A stretch of DNA of 22,927 nt from Chara braunii (lineage: Eukaryota; Streptophyta; Charophyceae; Charales; Characeae), in assembly GCA_003427395.1 (NCBI GenBank), contig BFEA01000172.1, forward strand, positions 844,685-867,611, given 5' to 3'. The translations under genes and the position numbers were made by a program. The first letter of the stretch is position 1; the number at the start of each line of letters is the position of its first letter. A model generated the notes under the pieces. It was not told the DNA's origin, did not search any database, and worked only from the letters and a program-made list of their open reading frames with translations. This document shows positions 16,824 to 22,927 of the stretch, one piece after another.

Positions 16824-16921
16824 GGACCCAATTTCATAGCAGACGCTGCTCCCCACCATGGAGCATCTGCAAGGTAAGTACTGAGTACTGGTGAGAGGTG
16901 CTCTTACCACCTCCACTAGCA
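16824..16921 (+). mobile_element. R1 retroposon fragment, copy iv
   Basis: In retroposon orientation the blocks GACCC, GCTGCTCCCCACCATGGAGC, AAGGTAAGTA, GGTGCTCTTACCACCTCCA and CTAGCAC match the reverse complements of copies ii and iii. No A tail is left, so the 3' end is truncated or diverged. Confidence 0.65.
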
Positions 16922-17044
16922 CATCTTTGTGCGTGTACCTTGAGCTATGTGTGTATATAGTATGTGTGTATGGTATGTGATAGATTGTGTATCGTGGTTG
17001 TGATATCTGGGGTGATATCTCTGTATATGGGTGTATGTGGTAGA

Positions 17045-17424
17045 GACAGGCCTATCTGGACAGGACTCCCCCCAAAGTCTGGAACCGGACTCGAACCTGT
17101 GACCTACAGTAGAAACTGGAGGATTCTAGTGGATATAATGTGTGTAATGTCTGGGCTGGGGGAGATCATCAGACCAAAGCCAACAACAACTAGCAACCGA
17201 CGTGAAGTCTAGGCCAGCATACAACATCCCTGGACTTAGCCCCCTGGGTGGTGCGCAGGCAGTGTCTGTAATGGTACCATGCGTCAGCCCAGGGAAGTGT
17301 GTGTCCAGCCGTGCGTCATTCTAACGCCCTGCCGGTGTCCATGCGCAAGGCTGCAGAGTTTTGAACCCGCAACCTCATACCACAATGCGCATTTCCAACC
17401 GGTGCTCTAACCACTGAGCTATAA
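17045..17424 (-). mobile_element. Two-headed tRNA-derived SINE, copy B
   Basis: On the minus strand the first head has A box TAGCTCAGTGG (17411-17421) and B box GGTTCAAAACT (about 17357-17367), then the body shared with copy A down to about 17241. The sequence continues through TCTGATGATCT (17163-17173) and CCAGACATT (about 17146-17154) to a second B box, GGTTCGAGTCC (17087-17097), followed by GACTTTGGGGGG. Copy C (21556-21830) has the same order of parts, so the two heads probably belong to one element. The second head's A box is eroded. The 5' end abuts the inverted repeat of a MITE. Confidence 0.72.
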
Positions 17425-17569
17425 TTGCACTATGGTGGGCCAAGATACAGTTTGGAATTGCAGTTCGAGCAATGTATACAACGCAGCTTTCTGGCCAGGT
17501 AGGGTACCTGAAGTGCAATTCCAAACTGTATCTTGCCCCATAGTGCACTTATAACTCGTTTTTGTGACT
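17421..17569 (+). mobile_element. Palindromic MITE, copy 1 (truncated)
   Basis: The left arm (TGCACTATGGTGGGCCAAGA ...) and right arm (... TCTTGCCCCATAGTGCACTT) are complementary over about 45 bases around a 35-base middle, so the element can fold into one hairpin. Compared with copy 2 (18688-18852) it lacks the outer part of the left arm, where the SINE begins. No coding potential. Confidence 0.82.
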
Positions 17570-17640
17570 GTACTGAAGTTAGCCCTATATATAAAAGGAG
17601 CCTCTTGCCAGGGGCGAGGTCCCACTAGCAACGGGATAGG
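17570..17640 (+). repeat. Flank shared in inverted orientation with 18311-18686
   Basis: Sequence right of the MITE (TGTACTGAAGTTAGCCC, TATATATAAAAGG, CCTCTTGCCAGGGGCGAGGT, AGCAACGGGATAGGA) recurs as the reverse complement beside MITE copy 2. There it is split by an insertion at 18340-18649. The larger repeated unit therefore includes the MITE plus at least 70 bases of flank. Confidence 0.8.
17586..17598 (+). promoter_or_regulatory. TATA-box-like sequence in the repeat flank
   Basis: TATATATAAAAGG fits the Pol II TATA consensus and is conserved in the inverted copy (minus strand, 18659-18671). No gene is visible downstream in either place. It may be a remnant of a promoter carried by the repeat, or chance. 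Confidence 0.25.
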
Positions 17641-17832
17641 ATAGAAACGAGTTTGCGGGGCAGTTGAGTGACCCACATCCTGCCATGCAGTACTGGTGAT
17701 CCCACGGTCAGTATTTTACATGTATTACCCGAAAAAGTAAGGAGATCTTGGAACCCCTCCTCCTCTCCTTAACACTGGGCAGTAGGGATCCCAGAGTCCT
17801 AAAAAACATTCCTACGACCACTAAGCACCCGA

Positions 17833-17835
<3 letters not shown>

Positions 17836-17871
<36 letters not shown>

Positions 17872-17882
17872 ACTGGGCATGC
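17836..17882 (-). mobile_element. A-tailed retroposon end, unassigned
   Basis: Thirty-two T residues (17836-17867), with GCATGCCCAGTGTTTAAAAA on the minus strand. The TTTAAA step before the A tract is shared with the R1 and R2 ends. The body beyond about 17882 matches neither family. Confidence 0.5.
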
Positions 17883-18310
17883 CCGTGCAAAGAAAGCTGC
17901 CCGCCAGAATCTTTTCAATCGGTTGGGGGTGTGGCCAACCCCAAACGAGGTTGGGGTCGACCTTAGCCCACTGGATAGAAGATTTTCAGCATTTTACTTG
18001 CTGATGTGCAATTATCTCATTGGGTGGAGCCCTCCTTCAATCACGGAGCATATGGAGGGTGTCAGGATCACTGCTGACAGAAGTCGAGTTTATTCCAGAA
18101 AATGTGGCGGTTACTTTGTTCACTGTTGTTGCAACCACCACCATCAGAGCATTTGCGATCTGATGGCTGGGAAGCACTCTGCCGTGATTTCCGGTGGGAG
18201 GTCTCTGTTTCTGTTTTGTTTTTTTGCCTTTCTCCTGTTTTTCCAGCCCAGAAATTCGTAATGAACCTGTCAGCCTGCTGCCACTCAGTGTCACACTGGA
18301 TCGGCCACAC
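17883..18310. other. Unassigned sequence
   Basis: No gene or known repeat. A hairpin GGTTGGGG...CCAACCCC lies at about 17920-17944. Open frames are short. Confidence 0.5.
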
Positions 18311-18339
18311 TCCTATCCGACTGCTAATGGGACCTCGCC

Positions 18340-18649
18340 CCAGGATACTGCTCCGGCCCGTAACACTCACGGCTGTTTTCCTCACGCACGAATTTATTGA
18401 AATACCTCACGGAGAACAAAAAATTGAAAAGGTAATTTGAGACCACCTCTGGAGGTGGTCTCAAAAAGTGTCCTCTCGCGGCCCCGCAGCCTGCTGACAA
18501 AAAAGGGTCACCAAAAAGTACATTTGGGTAGCGGGCCTCTCCAATGTGACCCGAAAACTGCCTCAAATTTTGGGATTTTTAAGGTCATCAGGTCCCCGTG
18601 CGACTATGCCCTCAGGCCCATAGAAAAGGGGGCCGGAGCAGTATCCTGG
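18340..18649. mobile_element. Inverted-repeat insertion with preserved empty site
   Basis: A perfect 20-base inverted repeat, CCAGGATACTGCTCCGGCCC (18340-18359) and its complement (18630-18649), bounds about 310 bases. The sequence to its left (GGGACCTCGCC) and right (CAAGAGGCTCC) is contiguous in the inverted copy at 17590-17625, reading CTCGCCCCTGGCAAGAGG on the minus strand, so that copy is the empty site. No target-site duplication beyond one or two bases can be seen. The interior has no ORF of note and contains the hairpin at 18436-18465. The family is not recognised. Confidence 0.75.
18436..18465. repeat. Perfect 14-bp-arm hairpin
   Basis: TTTGAGACCACCTC, loop TG, GAGGTGGTCTCAAA: a perfect palindrome with a two-base loop near the left-centre of the 18340-18649 insertion. 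It is not followed by a T run, so it does not look like a terminator. Confidence 0.9.
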
Positions 18650-18687
18650 CAAGAGGCTCCTTTTATATATAGGGTTAACTTCAGTAC

Positions 18688-18852
18688 AGTCACAAAAACG
18701 AGTTATCATTGCACTATGGGGCAAGATACAGTTTGGAATTGCACTTCAGGCACCCTACCTGGCCAGAAAGCTGCGTTGTATACATTGCCCGAACTGCAAT
18801 TCCACACTGTATCTTGGCCCACCATAGTGCAATTATCACTCCTTTTTGTGAC
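18688..18852. mobile_element. Palindromic MITE, copy 2 (full length)
   Basis: The left end AGTCACAAAAACGAGTTATC and the right end (reverse complement AGTCACAAAAAGGAGTGATA) open arms of about 62 bases, almost fully complementary, around a middle of about 32 bases. The element is about 165 bases, non-coding, and inverted relative to copy 1. CAGTCACAAAAA-like ends and a TA close to each border recall Tc1/mariner-derived MITEs, but the last two bases differ between ends, so the target-site duplication is not settled. Confidence 0.85.
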
Positions 18853-19068
18853 TAGAGACAACTCAGTCTGCGCCTGTGAGCGGTGAAGAGTTCCAAATTC
18901 GTGGAAATAACTGCACACTGCAGCTCCTGGCGGAGAGCAGTTACAGGTCGTTTTCCCGAGGGCTGGGGTGGGAGCAGGTACCGGTACCGTTTAGGATCAC
19001 AGAGGGGGCTTGGGAAATGACTCGCCTTAGGGGTGGGGCTGGAAGGCGACTCATGGAGACTCCTTTTT

Positions 19069-19240
19069 GCCGTGGCCAAGCCACTGGCGTGACGTAGACA
19101 TCTCGGCCGTTGCCCAGCCATGGGCGTGGCCTAGACATCTCGGGCGTGGCCCAGCCACAGGCATGGCCTAGACATCTCAGCCGTGGCCCAGCCACAAGCG
19201 TGGGCTAGACATCTCGGCCATGGCCCAGCGACGCGCGTGG
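19069..19240 (+). repeat. 37-bp tandem array
   Basis: TAGACATCT starts at 19095, 19132, 19169 and 19206, a constant 37-base period, with a partial unit before the first. Each unit holds CCGTGGCCCAGCCAC-like and GGCGTGGC blocks. The period is not a multiple of three, so it does not encode a simple protein repeat. A minisatellite is the simplest reading. Confidence 0.92.
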
Positions 19241-19281
19241 GGAAAAAAAAAGGAAGAAACAAAGAAAATAAAAGAAAAGAT

Positions 19282-19354
19282 AAGCAACAACAAGTGGCCG
19301 TTTGACAGGGGCGTGAAAAAAGAAAAAAGAAAAGAAAGCAACAACGAGTGGCCG
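19282..19354 (+). repeat. 54-bp-period direct repeat in A-rich sequence
   Basis: AAGCAACAACAAGTGGCCG (19282-19300) recurs as AAGCAACAACGAGTGGCCG (19336-19354), each preceded by AAAAGAAAAG-type sequence. Not coding. Confidence 0.8.
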
Positions 19355-19489
19355 CCTGATTTTGCCACTTTCGAACTTCTGACCTGGCTGGTTGTTGTAT
19401 GATGAAATGGGCTTGGGGGAGGGCTATTTGGTGGTTTGGTTTGCTCGTGGTTCCGATGATCTTAGGTCTCTTCTGGTTGTCACTCCATT

Positions 19490-19510
19490 GGGGGGGGGGG
19501 GGGGGGGGGG
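19490..19510. repeat. G21 homopolymer
   Basis: Twenty-one uninterrupted G residues. Glycine-rich frames across it are artefacts. Confidence 0.97.
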
Positions 19511-19559
19511 TCCTGAGGGGTGCTTGTACGAACATGTGTTGTGCATTCAGGAGTTGGTT

Positions 19560-20463
19560 GATCGCTTGGGGTAATACACAGGGGCTAGCTTGTCTGTGGA
19601 AGGTGTTGCCGCGTTATCTAGTCACAGATATGGTCGCACCTATAGACAGACCCTGCTAGAATTGAAGGAACTGCTCATAGTAGTATTGTACATGGTATTG
19701 AATGAGCATTGAAGAACCCCCATTCGAACCCTGCTTGAATCTCGCTGCCACATAGCAAGTACTTGACCGTAGTATACTATGCGGGCCCAGAGAACCCTTA
19801 GGCTAGGTCTGCTACTCCCTGCCTCTCCCTAGGGTGGTCTCTCTCTAGACGTCTGTGTACCATGGGTTTCCCGGTTAGAGAGGGGCCTTCATAGTGGAGG
19901 GGAGTGACAGTGGGTAGTATGTCTAGTTGTGTTCCCCCTCGTGTGTGTCTCGAACCACGGGGGTATAAAGGCGGTCTCATCTCTGTGGTGTGTGTGGTGG
20001 GAGGGGTACAGGAACCTTGTGGTTGGCAGGGCTGCACGGTGCAGGTTGCTTAATGGGTAGTTCACCGCTCAAAGGGAGTAGTTGACTCACACACAAATTG
20101 GCCTCATAGGCCACCTACGGAGACCGCATGGGTAGGTGGGAAATCGCATCATAGGTAGAAATACTACCTGGGGTAGTCCCAATAGTGAGTGACTGTCTGC
20201 CTGATGACCAGTAGGTGCGAGTCGGTGCTTGTCTCATGGATTAGGACCACCTAGCTGGCTGGTCGTCTCTAGGCAATACATCGACATTGTGGTACTCTCA
20301 TAGCCCTGTCATCAGGGTTCTCGGGCCCACCAGGGACCAAGCAAGGGTAGGCTATGAGATGGGTATTGGGGCTGGAGGGACTAGTAGAGAGGATGCCGAT
20401 AAAGTGTAGCTCAGGTAGGACTTGTATTGTGCCTGTCTCCTGAGTAGAGGGTAGGATAGGTGG
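19560..20463. other. Unassigned sequence
   Basis: About 900 bases without a recognisable gene, RNA or transposon. Frames are short and interrupted. A minus-strand GGTTCGAATGG near 19712-19722 resembles a B box, but no A box lies at the right distance. Confidence 0.5.
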
Positions 20464-20465
20464 TT

Positions 20466-20496
20466 TGGGGGGGGCGGGCGGGGGAGGGGGGGGGGN
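20466..20496. repeat. G-rich run ending in an unresolved base
   Basis: G-runs separated by single C or A, ending in N at 20496. Strong G-quadruplex potential and poor sequence certainty. Confidence 0.9.
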
Positions 20497-20499
20497 GTA

Positions 20500-20814
20500 C
20501 TGTACATTACCTGGAGGGAGGTAGGCCCTCTACATCTGTCCGAGGGGGGATCGGCTAGGGATCTGCTAAGTCAATAGTTGGGGGACAAAGCTGCTTAGAG
20601 TGAACCCCCAATACATCCAGTTGGAGATTGGATCTGTAGGGACAGAATCTGATCTCTGGTGGCAAGGTGTATGATGTGGAAGGGACACGACTTACGATAG
20701 GACTTAGGGCTCTAAGCCTGCAGAGGACTCCGACTACGAAGATCCAGAGGGCCAAGTAGGTCATTCCGAACTTTGAGTGACCGGACCCCGGAGAGTACTC
20801 CCGCGCCTGATACC
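20500..20814. other. Unassigned sequence, possibly R2-related body
   Basis: It lies directly 5' of an R2-type 3' end, but I could not align it to the two better R2 copies. No coding potential recognised. Confidence 0.4.
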
Positions 20815-20877
20815 CTGCCTCTACAACAACCTGGGCGTTTAAAGAAAGAAAAAAGAAAAAGAAAAAGAAAAAAAAGT
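20815..20877 (+). mobile_element. R2-type retroposon 3' end with A-rich tail
   Basis: CCTGCCTCTACAACAACCTG, then GGCGTTTAAA and an A-rich tail with G interruptions. It matches the 3' ends at 5401-5440 (plus) and 6955-6990 (minus). Only about 30 bases of the body are alignable. Confidence 0.65.
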
Positions 20878-20950
20878 GCACAAAACTGTTCTTGTTTTGC
20901 AGTTTCTAACTGCCCTTGGCCCGGACCTGCAGTGTTATTGCTGGGAATTC

Positions 20951-20990
20951 AAAACTCTTTTTTTTTTTTTTTTTTTTTTGTGAAAAACTC
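20951..20990 (-). repeat. T22 tract flanked by direct repeats
   Basis: A run of 22 T followed by GTGA is flanked by AAAACTC on both sides (20951-20957 and 20984-20990). This could be a tail-only retroposition event with a 7-base target-site duplication, or a chance arrangement in A/T-rich DNA. Confidence 0.4.
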
Positions 20991-21118
20991 AATACCCTAC
21001 TCCCGCGGAGTTATTTCCTATATGTAATACCATATAAGAGGCTTGTATGTCCCCAGGGCTGTAGTCATTCTCAATTTTCCAAATCTGAGCAGGTGAAAAA
21101 TGCCTGTTACCACTTGGC

Positions 21119-21149
<31 letters not shown>

Positions 21150-21225
21150 GCCCAAGTTAATGCTAGAGGTGCTGACAAGGCAGACACCACTAGCACTCTC
21201 GGGGGGTACTTGTACCAAAAGCCTC
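21119..21225 (-). mobile_element. R1 retroposon 3' part with A tail, copy v
   Basis: On the minus strand GTACAAGTACCCCCCGAGAG, TGCTAGTGGTGTCTGCC, TTGTCAGCACCTCTAGCAT and TTGGGCTTGTTAAAA precede a 26-base A tract (T run 21119-21144). It matches the 3' half of copy iii and the GTGCTAG block of copy iv. The 5' half of the family (GCTCCATCTATTGG region) is missing. Confidence 0.65.
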
Positions 21226-21555
21226 TCTGAGGTGTTATCCCAGACCACAACATGTGTACAGAGGAGGTCGGGATGGCTTGCTGCAGTTGCCCCAAATGAT
21301 ATCGCTGTCAGTGGTTCCTCAAGCCTGACAATTGCACAGTTGGAACTTCGGACAGTTTCCAATCACAGGCTTGTACATCCCAGACATTTGCCAGACTACC
21401 GACCCCACGCAAGAGTCGGGACTTCCCGAAAGTGCCAACTACCAAAGCAAGAAAAGAAGGTACCATGTGGTGCTAAAATGGATGGATTTGCAGTAAACTA
21501 CGAATCCACTCCACTGGATTTGTAGTTAAAAACTAGGAATCCACTCCAGTGTACA

Positions 21556-21830
21556 GACGATTAGCTCAGTGGGTAGGAGCACCGGTTGGAAATGCGCATT
21601 GTGGTTTGAGGTTGTGGGTTCAAAACCCGTCAACCTCCCGCATGGACACTGGCGGGCATTGACCGACGCACTGTGTGGATTGCCTGATGACGTGGCCACA
21701 GACTGTTCTGATGATCTTCTGATATGCCAGACATTTGGTCTCGTGTGACATTGTGGCACATCAGTAGAGCACAACTGTTACACGACAAGTGCATGGGTTC
21801 GAGTCTGACTTGGGACTTTGTGGGGGGTTT
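21556..21830 (+). mobile_element. Two-headed tRNA-derived SINE, copy C
   Basis: Head 1: A box TAGCTCAGTGG (21562-21572) and B box GGTTCAAAACC (21617-21628), then CGCATGGACACTGGCGGGC as in copies A and B. TCTGATGATCT (21707-21717) and CCAGACATT (21727-21735) follow. Head 2: A-box-like TGGCACATCAGTAGAGC (about 21753-21770) and B box GGGTTCGAGTCTG (about 21795-21807), followed by GGGACTTTGTGGGGGG. Copy B has the same parts in the same order with a longer spacer. Both heads look like tRNA-derived Pol III promoters. Neither folds as a complete tRNA. Confidence 0.78.
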
Positions 21831-21984
21831 TAGCACAGACAGACCTTTCATTCAGACAACAGTACAACTCTGACAAAAAACGGCCTGGGGCTAGGTGGGG
21901 GTTCAAGGCTAACCGCTTGGCCTTCCCTAGACCCTACACACATGGACATGAGCTTACGGCCTGGGCTAGCCAGGTTTTCAAGAA

Positions 21985-22175
21985 CTGCCATTTCGTCAAA
22001 ACGGACATTTTATATTTTTTGAACGAAAACCAGATACATCTAGGGTGTCCGGCCTCGTTCTAGGAACGCTGGACCCCCAGGAGCCAAAAATTTGGACCGG
22101 ATTCGGGCAAAAAAATTCAATTTTAATTTCGTTCAAAAAATATAAAATGTCCGTTTTGAGTCTTTTGACAAAATG
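21985..22175. mobile_element. Element with 33-bp perfect inverted repeat
   Basis: Positions 21996-22028 and 22127-22159 are exact reverse complements over 33 bases (TCAAAACGGACATTTTATAT is the start of the left arm), with 98 bases between. Outside the arms CATTTCGTCAAAA and, on the other strand, CATTTTGTCAAAA are again similar, offset by a short insertion, so the arms probably began nearer 21988 and 22172. Inside is a smaller hairpin CGTTC-TAG-GAACG (about 22054-22066). No coding potential. MITE-like. Confidence 0.7.
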
Positions 22176-22191
22176 GGGACCGGCGCGACGC

Positions 22192-22425
22192 CGGGCCCTG
22201 CGGTGAGGGCAGGAACGCGGAGCGGCGGGGACACTGTGATGGTGAGAGTGACTCCGGAGGAGGTAGGAGAATGGGATGTGGGGGATGCCCGCCGTCTGGA
22301 CGCGGCGGCGGGCCCTGCGGTGAGGACAGGAACGCGGAGCGGCGGGGTATTGCGTTGGCAAGAGTGACGAGTGGAGGAGGTCGGAGAACGGGATCTGGAG
22401 GAGCGTGTCTGGACGAACGGGTTAT
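22192..22425 (+). repeat. 117-bp GC-rich tandem duplication
   Basis: Units start at 22192 and 22309 (CGGGCCCTGCGGTGAGGRCA then GGAACGCGGAGCGGCGGGG). Their second halves (GAGAGTGACTCCGGAGGAGG or AGAGTGACGAGTGGAGGAGG, then GGAGAAYGGGAT) are more diverged. 117 is a multiple of three, but frames on either strand have only repeat-type composition. Confidence 0.85.
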
Positions 22426-22444
22426 GGAGGAGCGTGTCTGGACG
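22396..22444 (+). repeat. 20-base direct repeat, period 29
   Basis: TGGAGGAGCGTGTCTGGACG occurs at 22396-22415 and 22425-22444, directly following the 117-base duplication. Confidence 0.9.
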
Positions 22445-22449
22445 CCGTT

Positions 22450-22927
22450 GGGTGGCGCATTTCACATGGGATAAGGTCTTGGTGGAGAGGAGGAATACTG
22501 TGGGAGGGAGAAAGGAGAGGTTGGTAGGGTTCTACGGGCTGGAGGAGGACGGTTACAAGGAAGAAGGGGAGGAGGAATGTGGGAGACCTAAAGGTGGTGA
22601 CGTCCATAATGACGATACCCCCTCATCTCTTCGGGCTACCTGCAAGGGACGGCTGGCGGGTTCAGCGGTTTAGTCTCGCGACGTAGTTTGGTATGCTGCG
22701 ACGGCAAGCCTAGTTGCGGTCCTATCATCATCGTTCGGTCTATTAGGTTGGTTGAAGGGTGGTCAATCACAGGCGGCCGAGTTGCTTGAGTGCCAATGAA
22801 GCGAGGAGGTGAGGTTTGGAGAGGGAGGGAGTGTATTTAGGGATGTCAACGGTGAGCAGTGTTTTTCCTCTTCAGTTCGACCTTGCTAGTGTTTGTCTGT
22901 TTTGATACCTATTAGGTAACCTAGAAT
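22450..22927. other. Unassigned sequence at window end
   Basis: G/A-rich, then mixed sequence. No gene, RNA or transposon was recognised. The window ends here. Confidence 0.5.

Noticed and set aside
18436-18465. Intrinsic terminator
   Set aside because: A perfect hairpin, but without a T run, with a two-base loop, in a eukaryotic context and inside a transposon-like insertion.
19700-19760. tRNA-like sequence around GGTTCGAATGG (minus strand)
   Set aside because: The only A-box-like word is too close to the B box, and no stems pair.
1-22927. CRISPR array
   Set aside because: Tandem repeats (37, 54, 117, 124/44 bases) have repeated rather than unique spacers, and there are no cas genes.

Overview
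The window looks like repeat-dense, gene-poor nuclear DNA of a eukaryote in the green lineage. Three things support this. There is a decayed piece of plastid-type 16S rRNA gene (3805-4080). Several families of short retroposons have A-rich tails, and one of them has tRNA-like heads with Pol III A and B boxes. A long minus-strand LINE encodes an APE-type endonuclease, a reverse transcriptase and a C-terminal zinc-binding domain, the arrangement known from plant and algal L1-like elements. A streptophyte alga (Chara-like) would fit, but the species cannot be proved from this sequence. No complete, intact host gene was recognised.

Layout. 1-3780: microsatellites ((CT)n, (TTC)n, (ACT)n), homopolymers, small retroposon remnants (family R1), one small inverted-repeat element, and one possible minus-strand exon (902-1069). 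3805-4265: plastid 16S fragment joined directly to a tRNA-derived SINE. 4300-7700: two interleaved retroposon families (R1 and R2), a long/short tandem array, a G-run, and an unrecognised plus-strand ORF (5996-6307). About 8050-16320: one L1-like LINE on the minus strand. Its ORF1 is unusually long (about 1150 codons, with a zinc knuckle) and its ORF2 carries APE, RT and zf-RVT domains; both are broken by several stops and frameshifts. 16570-17424: an R1 copy and a two-headed SINE. 17421-18853: two inverted copies of a palindromic MITE with shared flank, one of them split by a second inverted-repeat insertion whose empty site is preserved in the other copy. 19069-19354: 37-bp tandem array and a 54-bp-period repeat. 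19490-20950: G-rich runs, otherwise featureless. 20815-21830: R2 tail, R1 copy and another two-headed SINE. 21985-22444: a 33-bp perfect inverted repeat and GC-rich tandem repeats.

How the parts relate. At least seven retroposon ends of different families carry a TTTAAA-like step (often GGGCTTTAAA) just before the A tract. This suggests that one LINE machinery, perhaps related to the element seen here, mobilises them. The LINE copy itself is dead, although its RT catalytic motifs are preserved. Two unresolved N bases (8065, 20496) lie in or near G-runs, so some homopolymer frameshifts in the LINE may be sequencing errors rather than true decay.
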